Assembly (NCBI GenBank): GCA_964613045.1
Contig: CAZTFS010000001.1
Span: forward strand, 34,258-98,257
Length of the DNA stretch: 64,000 nt
DNA from: UBA1081 sp964613045
GTDB taxonomy: Bacteria > Bacillota > Clostridia > Oscillospirales > Acutalibacteraceae
Direction of reading: 5' to 3'
Position numbers and translations under genes: made by a program
Notes under the pieces: model-generated
Seen by the model: only the letters and a program-made list of their open reading frames with translations
Told to the model about the DNA's origin: nothing
The model's database searches: none
Part shown: one piece after another, positions 41,674 through 50,335 of the stretch
How the letters are laid out: each line of letters begins with the position of its first letter
How positions within the stretch are numbered: position 1 is the first letter of the stretch

Positions 41674-42195
41674 ATGAAGAATGATCTCGAAAAGCTCGTC
41701 AGAGAAGCTCAGACAGGAAGCAGCAAGGCGTTTGCGTCTGTTTACAGCTTCTATGCAACAGATCTTTACAAATTCGCACTGTGGTATACCGGTAACAGTG
41801 CGGATGCTCAGGACTGCGTGCAGGAGGCTGTTTTGTTGTCTTTCAAAAACATTTCAAAGCTTCAGAAACCGGCTTCATTCAAGTCATGGATGTTCAAGAT
41901 ACTGTCAAATGTATGCAAGAGCAAGCTAAATGATCCCGCAGACAGGCTTTGCTCTGTTCCTGTTCACGAAATACATGAGACAGTTACAAACACCGTGACG
42001 GTTGATGCAGGACTTTCTGCGGAGCTGAGCGATGCATTGTCCATGCTCGGAGATGATGAAAGACAGATCGTTCTTCTCAGTGTTATAGGACGCTATAAAA
42101 GCGGAGAAATTGCAAAAATGCTGGATATGACTTCCGGCTCTGTGCGGTCAAAGCTTTCACGCTCCCTTAAAAAGCTGCGGGATATATTACAGTAG
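41674..42195 (+). CDS. ECF-family RNA polymerase sigma factor
   Basis: A 173-residue sigma-70 family protein with only regions 2 and 4. Region 2 (about 20-88) has FASVYSFYATDLYKFALWYTGNSADAQDCVQEAVLLSFKNI and the K-SWMFKIL helix. Region 4 (about 112-170) has LGDDERQIVLLSVIGRYKSGEIAKMLDMTSGSVRSKLSRSLKKL, a helix-turn-helix for -35 recognition. It directs transcription of a small regulon in response to an envelope or extracellular signal. The downstream gene, 17 bases away, encodes a single-pass membrane protein with a cytoplasmic N-terminus, the usual place for an anti-sigma factor. Confidence 0.92.
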   Translation: MKNDLEKLVREAQTGSSKAFASVYSFYATDLYKFALWYTGNSADAQDCVQEAVLLSFKNISKLQKPASFKSWMFKILSNVCKSKLNDPADRLCSVPVHEIHETVTNTVTVDAGLSAELSDALSMLGDDERQIVLLSVIGRYKSGEIAKMLDMTSGSVRSKLSRSLKKLRDILQ

Positions 42196-42212
42196 ATAGG
42201 GAGGACATGAGA

Positions 42213-44390
42213 ATGAATAACAAAGATTTTTTGAAAGACCTTAACAAAAGGCTTAATAATGAGGAAATAACTCTCCCCGAATCACTGTCTGCGGAAAATA
42301 TTGAATTGCTCATTAATGAAAAAGGCGGGATACTTGAGCCGAAGAGACCGAAGGAGCATAAAAAAGGGAAAGTAATAAAGATCATTACCTCTGTTGCTGC
42401 CGTGTTTGTTCTGATCATAGGTATTGCTGCGACGGCAAACCTGAATGCAAACAAGATCGATACTTCCAAGCAGGATGAAATAATCGAGCAACAGACTTCC
42501 GATTCCGATTACAGCAAAATTGAAACTGCTGTTCTTAACTATTACAGAGATATTTATAACACATGGCAAAGCAATAAAGCTTCGGACCTGCTCAACTTTG
42601 GTTCAAAAAACGGTGCTGCAGAAGAAGTTGCCGATAGCGAAAACACAGCACACTCAAACTCATCCGCAAGCTCATCAGCAACAGGGACTGTTTACGACGA
42701 TATGTATGTAGACTCTGGTTACGATATGTTTTCAAGCGAGGAGTCACTATCCGATTCGGCAGCTTACAGCTCCACAAATGTACAGGTAAGCGGTGTAGAC
42801 GAATCTGATATCATAAAAAATGACGGCAGATATATTTACTATATGAAAGATAATAAAGTTGTCATTACGGATTGTCAAAAGCCTGATAAGATGAATGTGG
42901 TCTCTGAAATAGCTGTATCCGATGATGAAAACAACATTTATTCTACCGCTGAAATGTTCCTTTATAATAACAAACTGATCCTTACCGTTAATCAGTCAAG
43001 GGAAAATGTATCTTCATCATCATCTTACGGAATATTTTGTTGTGATTGTGCTTATGCAGTAGAATTTGATACAGTCATAAGAATTTATGATGTAACAGAC
43101 AAGTCTGCTCCCGAGCTTTGTTACAGTCAGTTCATTGCCGGCAATTATGTCTCTTCAAGAGTTGTAAACGGAAAGCTGATAACTGTTTCCGACTATACTA
43201 TTCCCTATTCAAGCATAAACGATAATAATTTTGAGGATGCCTGTGAAGAAGTCAAGGCTTACAGCGTTCCTCAGTATTCGGTGAACGGCGGCGAAATGCA
43301 GAAGATACCTTCTGACAGAATAGGCCTTCTTGATGAAGAAGAGCCAACGGAATATATTATTACTGCTGTTATCGATCTGAACAATTCCGAAAGTGAGCCT
43401 TTGATGAATGCTTATCTCGGCGGCGGCAGTGAGATATACTGCACACAGAACGAGCTGTTTGTGGCAGAATGTGAATATTCCACATGGACACAAGGCGAAC
43501 GTGAAAAACATCCTGCAGATGATCTCGGTCAGCAGTACAGCTGCGTTACCCACATTTATAAGTTTGATATAACAGATGAAGGAGTTATATATAACACGGA
43601 TGCAAGAGTCGGCGGAACATGGCTCAATCAGTTTTCCATGGATAAATACGGCGACTATTTCAGAATCGTGACAAACGGCATGGAGTGCAACAACGGTGAA
43701 TACTCATCAGATGACAATATGCTGTATATTCTCGACAAAGATATGAATATAGTAGGTTTCCTTGATTGGATAGCAATCGGTGAAGAAATTAAATCCGCAA
43801 GATTCATGGGCAACACACTCTATCTTGTAACATTCTATCAGACCGATCCGTTATTTATCATTGATCTGTCAGACCCGACTGCTCCCGAAATAAAAGGCGA
43901 GCTGAAAATACCGGGCTTCTCCTCATATCTTCATCCCATCGGAGAAGATCTTGTAATAGGTGTCGGTGAAGGCGGCACAACATCAGGTACTGACGGCTCT
44001 GCAAAAGTATCACTGTTTGATGTAAGTGACCCATGCGATCCGAAAGAACTTGACAACTATACTGTGGCAGACGCATATTTTGATACAGATCACAAAGCAT
44101 TTATGACTGTAGATGAAGACACTTTTGCACTGTGTCTTACAGAATATTACTACGATATGTCATATAACTACAACGAAAAGCAAAAGATCGTTGTTTTTGA
44201 TGTGACCGACAACGGAATCACCATTCAGGGCGAATACAGTGCCTGCAAAAAAAATACAGCCACTGAGTATTCCACATCAGCTCTTCGTGGAGCATTTATT
44301 GACGAAACACTGTTCGCAGTCAACGGTTACGGCATAATGTCTTACAGAATGTCGGACAATTCACTCATTGATGAGCTCAGATTCTCATAA
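42213..44390 (+). CDS. Membrane-anchored beta-propeller protein, probable anti-sigma partner
   Basis: A 725-residue bitopic protein. A charged cytoplasmic segment (1-50; FLKDLNKRLNNEE) is followed by one transmembrane helix (about 53-75), a Ser-rich linker with SASSSATGT (about 135-160) and a large extracellular region beginning VSGVDESDIIKNDGRYIYY. That opening and the repeated blades (IYVVDVTD-like: RIYDVTDKSAPELC, LFIIDLSDPTAPE, SLFDVSDPCDPKE) match the secreted beta-propeller family PF09826. The start at 42213 has GGGAGG eight bases upstream; an ATG two codons earlier is too close. The location after the ECF gene suggests that the cytoplasmic part restrains the sigma factor while the propeller senses an outside ligand. 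Confidence 0.85.
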   Translation: MNNKDFLKDLNKRLNNEEITLPESLSAENIELLINEKGGILEPKRPKEHKKGKVIKIITSVAAVFVLIIGIAATANLNANKIDTSKQDEIIEQQTSDSDYSKIETAVLNYYRDIYNTWQSNKASDLLNFGSKNGAAEEVADSENTAHSNSSASSSATGTVYDDMYVDSGYDMFSSEESLSDSAAYSSTNVQVSGVDESDIIKNDGRYIYYMKDNKVVITDCQKPDKMNVVSEIAVSDDENNIYSTAEMFLYNNKLILTVNQSRENVSSSSSYGIFCCDCAYAVEFDTVIRIYDVTDKSAPELCYSQFIAGNYVSSRVVNGKLITVSDYTIPYSSINDNNFEDACEEVKAYSVPQYSVNGGEMQKIPSDRIGLLDEEEPTEYIITAVIDLNNSESEPLMNAYLGGGSEIYCTQNELFVAECEYSTWTQGEREKHPADDLGQQYSCVTHIYKFDITDEGVIYNTDARVGGTWLNQFSMDKYGDYFRIVTNGMECNNGEYSSDDNMLYILDKDMNIVGFLDWIAIGEEIKSARFMGNTLYLVTFYQTDPLFIIDLSDPTAPEIKGELKIPGFSSYLHPIGEDLVIGVGEGGTTSGTDGSAKVSLFDVSDPCDPKELDNYTVADAYFDTDHKAFMTVDEDTFALCLTEYYYDMSYNYNEKQKIVVFDVTDNGITIQGEYSACKKNTATEYSTSALRGAFIDETLFAVNGYGIMSYRMSDNSLIDELRFS

Positions 44391-44416
44391 AACTTAATAA
44401 GGGAAGAGAAAAATTC

Positions 44417-44448
44417 AAGCTCCTGTCGAAAACGGCAGGAGCTTTTCA
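44417..44448. terminator. Bidirectional terminator between the beta-propeller gene and darA
   Basis: A 12-bp stem (AAGCTCCTGTCG / CGGCAGGAGCTT with one G-T pair) and an AAAA loop, with T runs on both outer sides, serves the two converging operons. Confidence 0.88.
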
Positions 44449-44462
44449 GCATTATTTACAAA

Positions 44463-44789
44463 TCAGAATTTATCCATACTGTCAACATTGAGCACGAAAA
44501 CAGTTGCACCGCCGACGGTAACTTCCTTTTCAAGCTCACCCTCACTGAAACCGTATCCGAGAGAATCTCTTGTTGTTACTGTGTGAGTTCTCTTGCGTGA
44601 ATACTTTGCCACGATATCCTTGACCTTATCGACTTTATCATCATCCGCACCGATAAGATATGTTGTATTGCCTATCATAAGAAATCCGCCTGTAGTGGAA
44701 AGCTTCGTAACGAAGAAATTGTGTCTTGTAAGTGCCGAGGAAACAGCCATGCTGTCATCATTATTAACTATTGCTATAACAAGTTTCAT
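44463..44789 (-). CDS. darA: Cyclic-di-AMP receptor DarA (PII-like, YaaQ)
   Basis: A 108-residue PII-like trimer-forming signal protein. Hallmarks are MKLVIAIV at the N-terminus, RHNFFVTKLSTTGGFLMIGNTTYLIG (about 22-47, the nucleotide-binding segment) and GGATVFVLNVDSM at the C-terminus. DarA binds c-di-AMP, the second messenger controlling potassium and osmotic balance in Firmicutes, but its output partner is unknown. Here it is the third gene of an operon, 18 bases behind the DUF1854 gene and the ABC transporter, rather than near tmk and holB as in Bacillus. AAGGAGA precedes the ATG. Confidence 0.93.
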   Translation of the reverse strand: MKLVIAIVNNDDSMAVSSALTRHNFFVTKLSTTGGFLMIGNTTYLIGADDDKVDKVKDIVAKYSRKRTHTVTTRDSLGYGFSEGELEKEVTVGGATVFVLNVDSMDKF

Positions 44790-44807
44790 TTGTATTATCT
44801 CCTTATA

Positions 44808-45296
44808 TCAAAGATTGGGAATGAGCATTTTCTGACTCTTTTTATCAAGTTTTGTATAATCGGGAACTTCATAACGGTTATCGTTAGCATCCTTGATAAG
44901 CACTCGGTTATCATACAACGGTTTTACTGCCGTAAGATGATTTCTTATCTCGAACTTAACAGATCCTTTATCCGTTTCTGCCGTCCACATCCATATTTTA
45001 AACTTCTCACTCATATCGGTGAACTTAAGAATTCTGGGCATCATATAATATTCTTCAAGACAGCTTTTGACTGCTTCTCTTGACATTTCATCAAGATTGT
45101 TGATATCACGGATCATTGCCTGCTCATTGCCGTCACCGTCTACAACAGTGATATATTTATCTTTACCGCTGACAGGAAACATGCAACGAAGCTCCATATC
45201 TCTGAACACTTCACCTGTATGATAAAATTCCACATCCACGAAAATTTTATCCTTGACCTTGAATCTGACCTCGGGGCCGTCAATATATCTCAACAT
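44808..45296 (-). CDS. DUF1854 protein paired with the ABC transporter
   Basis: A 162-residue protein of family DUF1854 (RYIDGPEVRFKVK ... ELRCMFPVSGKDKYITVVD ... EQAMIRDINNLDEMSREAV ... IKDANDNRYEVPDY). The family often sits next to an ABC transporter with an extra N-terminal domain and is labelled cyanophycin metabolism-associated in some genomes; its role is unknown. It has no signal peptide or TM helix. The start at 45296 is chosen because an AGGAGGG site precedes it and homology begins there; an upstream extension overlaps the ABC gene. It lies 16 bases after that gene. No cyanophycin synthetase is present in the window. Confidence 0.82.
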   Translation of the reverse strand: MLRYIDGPEVRFKVKDKIFVDVEFYHTGEVFRDMELRCMFPVSGKDKYITVVDGDGNEQAMIRDINNLDEMSREAVKSCLEEYYMMPRILKFTDMSEKFKIWMWTAETDKGSVKFEIRNHLTAVKPLYDNRVLIKDANDNRYEVPDYTKLDKKSQKMLIPNL

Positions 45297-45312
45297 AATA
45301 ACAGTTCCCTCC

Positions 45313-47562
45313 TTATTCAAAGTTTTCAGATTGCTTTTCCCTGAGCAGTTGTTCACTCATGGACTGAATCTGAACGAGTTTGTAATATTTACCCTTGCGT
45401 TTGAGAAGCTCTTCGGGATGACCGCATTCAATGATCTCACCCTTATCAACAACTATTATCTTGTTTGCATTTCTCAGTGTTGAAAGACGGTGAGCAATCA
45501 TTATAGTTGTTCTGCCTCTTATCAATCTGTCAATAGCAGACTGGATAAGACATTCTGTTTCAGAGTCAACTGCGGCGGTTGCTTCGTCAAAAATGAGTAT
45601 TCCCGGATTTTTCAGAACAGCTCTTGCAATTGAAACACGCTGTTTCTCGCCGCCGGAAAGTCCTACGCCACGTTCACCAAGAACTGTGTCATAAGCATCG
45701 GGCATTTTTGAAATAAAGGTATGTGCATTCGCAATTTCAGCCGCATGAAGTACCTGTTCAACATGAACTTCTCCGCAGCCGTATGCTATATTATTAAAGA
45801 CCGTATCACGGAACATCAGAGGCTCCTGCTGAACAAAGCCTATCTGTGAACGGTAAAAATCCATATCAATATCCCTGATATTCTTGCCGTCGATATAAAT
45901 TTCACCCTCATAATCGTCATAATATCGCATGATAAGGTTTATTAGCGTTGATTTACCCGAGCCTGTAGTTCCGACGATGCCGACGATATCACCGGGCTCA
46001 ATGGTAAGATTGATATTGCTCAGCACTTTCTTTGATCGGTCAAAGGAAAAGTTTACATTCTTAAATTCAATTTTGCCCTGAAGAGGTTCTTCGGATTCAA
46101 ATTTGCCGAAATTCTGCTCAGGTTCAGCATCTATAATATCAAGTATCTTCTCAACCGATGCAATAGCGTTTTCGTAAGAGTCGCTTAAGTTTGCAAAAAA
46201 GTTTACGGGGTTATAGAAAGTTGCGGCATAAGAGATAAATGAAACAAGAATACCTGCCGTAACACCAAAACTGCCGTCGATAGTCCATTTGCCGCCGATA
46301 GCCCATATCAGAAGAGAACCGCAGGTAACAAAGAACGTAATAAGCGTGGGAAAGATCGCCGCATAAAGACCGGCATGGGAATCTTCTTTTTTCCACTCGT
46401 CACAGTAACGGTCAAATTTCTTTATAACACTTTTTTCATTGGAAAAAGCCTTGATGACACGAATACCGGGAAGTGAATCCGCAAGCATGGTTGAAATGGC
46501 AGAGCTTCTTCTCCACAGTCTTCTGTATTTGGGACCGACAATTTTGCCGAATCGTCTTGCGATGAAAACAACTATCGGTATCGGGCACAGAGCAAGAAGT
46601 GCCAACTGCCAGTTAAGGCTGAACATAATCGCAATAATACCGACCATGGTAAAAAACTGAACGATAGCTTCCTGCGTTATTTTAAGAATAAAGTTCTGCA
46701 CAGTTGCAGTATCTGAGTTTACACGGTTTATAACCGAGCCTGTTGAAGATTTATCGTAAAACTTCATGGGCAGATACTGAGCTTTTGCAAAAATATCCTT
46801 TTTAAGTGATGTAATGATACCGTTACTTGCAAGTCTGAGACGGTACTGTCTGATGCCGGTAATAACATACTGTACGATATACAGCACGCAAAGGAAAACG
46901 ACCACCTTTACAAGTCTCGACATATCGCCCGAGGGAAGAATATCGTCAACCATGATACTCGTAATATATGTAGGGATAAGGGAAAGTGCCGTTGTAAAAG
47001 CCGAAAGCACGATACACAAAAGCAAATTCCATTTCTGCGGAGTAATGTATTTCACAAGCTTTGTAAACATTTTGCCTTTACCCTGACAATTAATACAGGG
47101 AGCATCGGGACTCTGAAGCTTTCTTCCGCATTTGGGACAAAAACAACGCATTTTATCAAAGACGGACTTTACCACGTCAAGAAGAGAATCCATATAACCT
47201 TCATCACGGACATCTTCAATGTAAATTGCCGCCGCATCGCCTATATCAGCTGCCGCATAAGAAAATCTTATCAGATTGTGCCATTTTCCGTCAAAGTCCT
47301 TATAACGGAACATGGCATTACCGTACATACGCTTGACCTTCGCACGGGCAATCTGTTCAAATTCAAGCTTAATACAGCCGTCATCATAACAGTCATCAAA
47401 TGCAACAAGTGCATCTCTGCCGAAAACGATTGCTGACGTGCCGTAACTGCCTTTCATTTTAAGATCGCCTACTACGGCAAAAAGAACATTGTCGTCGCCA
47501 AGCAACAGCTTTGCTTTTTCATGATACTCCTCGGGAAGAGGACTGTTGGTCATCAATTTCAT
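45313..47562 (-). CDS. ABC exporter with N-terminal regulatory domain and zinc ribbon
   Basis: A 749-residue half-transporter. Residues 1-155 form an unusual cytoplasmic domain, followed by a zinc-ribbon motif CPKC...CINC (about 160-180), then a six-helix membrane domain (about 190-490) and a nucleotide-binding domain with Walker A GTTGSGKST, signature LSGGE, Walker B ILIFDEAT and the His switch AHRLST. All catalytic residues are canonical, so it should work as a homodimer. The extended N-terminus and the following DUF1854 gene match the cyanophycin metabolism-associated ABC group. The start at 47562 follows AGGGG; the longer ORF start lies inside the promoter. Its substrate is unknown. Confidence 0.87.
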   Translation of the reverse strand: MKLMTNSPLPEEYHEKAKLLLGDDNVLFAVVGDLKMKGSYGTSAIVFGRDALVAFDDCYDDGCIKLEFEQIARAKVKRMYGNAMFRYKDFDGKWHNLIRFSYAAADIGDAAAIYIEDVRDEGYMDSLLDVVKSVFDKMRCFCPKCGRKLQSPDAPCINCQGKGKMFTKLVKYITPQKWNLLLCIVLSAFTTALSLIPTYITSIMVDDILPSGDMSRLVKVVVFLCVLYIVQYVITGIRQYRLRLASNGIITSLKKDIFAKAQYLPMKFYDKSSTGSVINRVNSDTATVQNFILKITQEAIVQFFTMVGIIAIMFSLNWQLALLALCPIPIVVFIARRFGKIVGPKYRRLWRRSSAISTMLADSLPGIRVIKAFSNEKSVIKKFDRYCDEWKKEDSHAGLYAAIFPTLITFFVTCGSLLIWAIGGKWTIDGSFGVTAGILVSFISYAATFYNPVNFFANLSDSYENAIASVEKILDIIDAEPEQNFGKFESEEPLQGKIEFKNVNFSFDRSKKVLSNINLTIEPGDIVGIVGTTGSGKSTLINLIMRYYDDYEGEIYIDGKNIRDIDMDFYRSQIGFVQQEPLMFRDTVFNNIAYGCGEVHVEQVLHAAEIANAHTFISKMPDAYDTVLGERGVGLSGGEKQRVSIARAVLKNPGILIFDEATAAVDSETECLIQSAIDRLIRGRTTIMIAHRLSTLRNANKIIVVDKGEIIECGHPEELLKRKGKYYKLVQIQSMSEQLLREKQSENFE

Positions 47563-47584
47563 ACGATCGCCCCTTTCGGGAAGT

Positions 47585-47613
47585 AGTATAATTACAATTG
47601 CATCGATAGTCAA
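47585..47613 (-). promoter_or_regulatory. Promoter of the ABC-DUF1854-darA operon
   Basis: Minus-strand TTGACT and TATACT with a 17-base spacer, about 23 bases upstream of the ATG at 47562. Confidence 0.75.
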
Positions 47614-47689
47614 GACAATTTTGCCAAATATTTTTATTTTTATCGTTTACGACAAAATTTAAGATCTGCTCACAATAAATTGTGCATTT

Positions 47690-48154
47690 TTATAATTTAG
47701 TCACATCGACCCAGGATTTATAACAAGAAAGCTCCTCAAGCTCGGGAATTGTCACCTCAATAGCACTGTTAGAGCTTCCGCAGGCAGGAAAAACAGTCTT
47801 AAAGCGTTTAAGCGATTCATCAAGATAAACTTCAACGCCCGCATTGACCGCAAAAGGACAAACACCGCCTACGGCATGCCCGATAAGGCTTTCAGCCTCG
47901 TCAAAGGATAGCATTTTTGCTTTCTGATGAAAAAACTCCTTGTATTTATGGTTGTCTATCTTGACATCACCGGCGGCAACTATCAGAACCACCCTGTCCT
48001 CAACATGAAAAGACAGTGTTTTGGCAATTCTGCAGCCCTCACAACCGAGAGCCTGAGCCGCAAGCTCCACCGTTGCACTGGAAACATCAAATTCAAGAAT
48101 TCTGTCTTCAACACCTTTTTCTCTGAAATAATTTCTTACTTTTTCAATAGACAT
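47690..48154 (-). CDS. YbaK/ProX-type aminoacyl-tRNA deacylase
   Basis: A 154-residue trans-editing domain protein. Family features: VELAAQALGCEGCRIAKTLSF (conserved lysine, about 45), IVAAGDVKID, HAVGGVCPFAV (the glycine-rich pocket, about 92-102) and a late SNSAIEVTIPELEEL. These resemble the YbaK/PrdX-type subgroup often annotated as prolyl-tRNA deacylase or YbaK-like, distinct from the Cys-tRNA(Pro) enzyme at 27.4 kb. The exact mischarged tRNA is not predictable. It is monocistronic with its own promoter. Confidence 0.87.
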   Translation of the reverse strand: MSIEKVRNYFREKGVEDRILEFDVSSATVELAAQALGCEGCRIAKTLSFHVEDRVVLIVAAGDVKIDNHKYKEFFHQKAKMLSFDEAESLIGHAVGGVCPFAVNAGVEVYLDESLKRFKTVFPACGSSNSAIEVTIPELEELSCYKSWVDVTKL

Positions 48155-48177
48155 TTTAACATCTCCTGTTCAGCAAC

Positions 48178-48206
48178 ATTTTATCACAGCTCGAATGGTT
48201 AGTCAA
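48178..48206 (-). promoter_or_regulatory. Promoter of the second YbaK gene
   Basis: Minus-strand TTGACT and TAAAAT with a 17-base spacer lie immediately downstream of repeat copy D. Confidence 0.7.
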
Positions 48207-48213
48207 CGATAAA

Positions 48214-48354
48214 CAATAATTTGTCGAACCGTTTCAATGAACAATTTACAATTTACAATGTACAATGATTTACAAAAAACCGCCTGTATCGCTGCATCTG
48301 CACGATTGTAAATTGTACATTGTACATTGTTAATTGGCTTGATAAATTCTGATC
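48214..48354 (+). repeat. Heptad-arm palindromic element, copy D
   Basis: Complete copy with CAATAATTTGTCGAACC at the left and GGCTTGATAAATT at the right (imperfect inverted ends), TTTACAA and TACATTG heptad arms and the core CCGCCTGTATCGCTGCATCTGC preceded by A6. Confidence 0.85.
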
Positions 48355-48361
48355 TATCTGC

Positions 48362-48391
48362 AAAAAAAAGACGGAATAAACTCCGTCTTTT
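48362..48391 (-). terminator. Terminator of the second ABC exporter pair
   Basis: A 10-bp stem (AAAAGACGGA / TCCGTCTTTT) with a 6-base loop continues into T8 on the minus strand, right after the stop of the last ABC gene. Confidence 0.88.
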
Positions 48392-48394
48392 GCA

Positions 48395-50335
48395 TTATTC
48401 AATATCTTCGGGGATTCCGCCTGTAAACTGACTGTTATAAAGCTTTGCGTAAAATCCGTCTTCCTTCAGCAGGCTCTTATGAGTTCCCTGCTCAACGATA
48501 GAGCCCTTTCTCATAACGATTATATTATCCGCATTCTTTATAGTCGAAAGTCTGTGAGCTATAACAAAGCTCGTTCTGCCTTTCATCAGCTCTTTCATTG
48601 CTTCCTGTATCAGGACTTCCGTTCTCGTATCGACAGAAGATGTTGCTTCATCAAGAATCAGTATCTTAGGATCCTTCAGAAGTGCTCTTGCTATTGTTAT
48701 CAGCTGACGCTGACCCTGAGAAATATTTGATCCGTCCTCGGTGAGCATTGTATCGTAGCCCTTAGGAAGAGACGTGATATAATCATGTATATTTGCCGAT
48801 CTTGCGACGAATTCGATCTGTTCATCGGTTGCATTGTCAACACCGTAGCAGATATTTTCCTTTATTGTTCCTTTAAACAGCCATGTATCCTGAAGAACCA
48901 TACCGAAATTCTCTCTGAGAGCATTTCTCGACATTGTCATAATATCAGTGCCGTCAATAAGTATCTGACCTGATTTTATGTCATAGAAACGCATAAGCAG
49001 ATTAACAATAGTCGTTTTACCCGCACCCGTAGGTCCGACAATAGCAATAAGACTGCCCGGTTCGGCTTTCAACGAGAAATCTTCAATAAGGGGCACATCT
49101 TCCTTATATCTGAAGCTGACATTTTTGAATTCAACATGTCCTTCAAGAAGCCCATCAGGCTCATTTTCAGTATTGTCGGAAGGTTGTTCCTCTTCATCCA
49201 GCAAATCAAATACACGTTCAGCAGAAGCAAGTGCCGACTGGATACTGTTTATCATCTTTGAAATACTTGTGATCGGTGAAGAAAACATCGATGAATAAGA
49301 TAAAAACGCCTCTATCTGACCGAGACTCAAAGTTCCGGCAATGATCTTGCCTGTATTGAACCATGTTCCGATATAATAGCAACCGCCGATAATACAAACC
49401 GAAACATAGTTGATATTCTTACAAAGAGTCAGAATAGGATTGAGGATACCTGCGATCATATTAGCAGCAAAGCTGTTTTTTTTCAGATTTTCATTGATAA
49501 TCCTAAATTCATCAACAGACTGTTGCTCATGGTTGAATATTCTTACAAGGCTGTGTCCCGAATACATTTCTTCTACATGTCCGTTCATCGCACCCATTGA
49601 ACTCCAATATTTGGAGAACCACTTTTTCGAGATTCTCGAAAGCTTATATGCTATTGTGCCGCTTAAAGGTACAAGGAATATTGATGCAAGAGTCATTACC
49701 CAGTTACCCGACCGAAGCATCATAACAAGTGCTCCCACGACCTGTATTACACCTGTAAGAACAGTGAGAAAGCTACCCTGAAGATTACCCGAAACGTTTT
49801 CGATGTCGTTTACGACCTTACTGATTATCTCGCCCTTGGTATTCTTATCAAAATAGCTCAGAGGCAGATTTGAAAGCTTGGTATTTACATCCTTTCTCAG
49901 ATTAAACACAAGCTTCTGAGTAATTCCGGCACCGACATACTGCTGAATGAAGGACATTATACCAAGCAACGCATAATGTCCGCCGAGAGAAAACAACTGA
50001 TTAAGTATTGAGCCTGTTTCAGTAATGCTTCCGAAATTTACAGATGTACCGTTATAAACAAAGCTTTCAATGGAATTCTGGATACTGTCGATAATATCAG
50101 CCATGTAATCGGGCGTTAAGACACTGATCACAGTGTAAGCTACAGACGACAGACAAAGCAATAAGGTTGAGAACCAATAGGGTTTTAGCAAGGAAAAGAA
50201 ACGAATCGTTGTCCCCTTAGCATTACCCGGTTTTTTGTTATGGTCGTTATTCTTGTTATATGATGAATATTTACTCTCAAGATAAAGCTCATCGGCAGAA
50301 GCCTGTTTTTCAGCTTTTGCTTTTACATTGCTCAT
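48395..50335 (-). CDS. ABC exporter half-transporter, catalytic partner of pair 2
   Basis: A 646-residue fused membrane/nucleotide-binding protein. A polar N-terminal extension of about 45 residues precedes six helices (about 50-375) and an ATPase domain with Walker A GPTGAGKTT, signature ISQGQ, Walker B ILILDEAT with catalytic Glu, and AHRLST. The SQGQ signature in place of SGGQ together with an intact Glu is the mark of the catalytic subunit in heterodimeric exporters such as TM287/288 and BmrCD. The start overlaps the upstream partner by ATGA. Drug, peptide or lipid export is likely; the substrate is not known. Confidence 0.9.
   Translation of the reverse strand: MSNVKAKAEKQASADELYLESKYSSYNKNNDHNKKPGNAKGTTIRFFSLLKPYWFSTLLLCLSSVAYTVISVLTPDYMADIIDSIQNSIESFVYNGTSVNFGSITETGSILNQLFSLGGHYALLGIMSFIQQYVGAGITQKLVFNLRKDVNTKLSNLPLSYFDKNTKGEIISKVVNDIENVSGNLQGSFLTVLTGVIQVVGALVMMLRSGNWVMTLASIFLVPLSGTIAYKLSRISKKWFSKYWSSMGAMNGHVEEMYSGHSLVRIFNHEQQSVDEFRIINENLKKNSFAANMIAGILNPILTLCKNINYVSVCIIGGCYYIGTWFNTGKIIAGTLSLGQIEAFLSYSSMFSSPITSISKMINSIQSALASAERVFDLLDEEEQPSDNTENEPDGLLEGHVEFKNVSFRYKEDVPLIEDFSLKAEPGSLIAIVGPTGAGKTTIVNLLMRFYDIKSGQILIDGTDIMTMSRNALRENFGMVLQDTWLFKGTIKENICYGVDNATDEQIEFVARSANIHDYITSLPKGYDTMLTEDGSNISQGQRQLITIARALLKDPKILILDEATSSVDTRTEVLIQEAMKELMKGRTSFVIAHRLSTIKNADNIIVMRKGSIVEQGTHKSLLKEDGFYAKLYNSQFTGGIPEDIE

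Noticed and set aside
45313..45483. Plus-strand ORF over the end of the ABC transporter gene
   Set aside because: Antisense shadow of conserved ATPase sequence.
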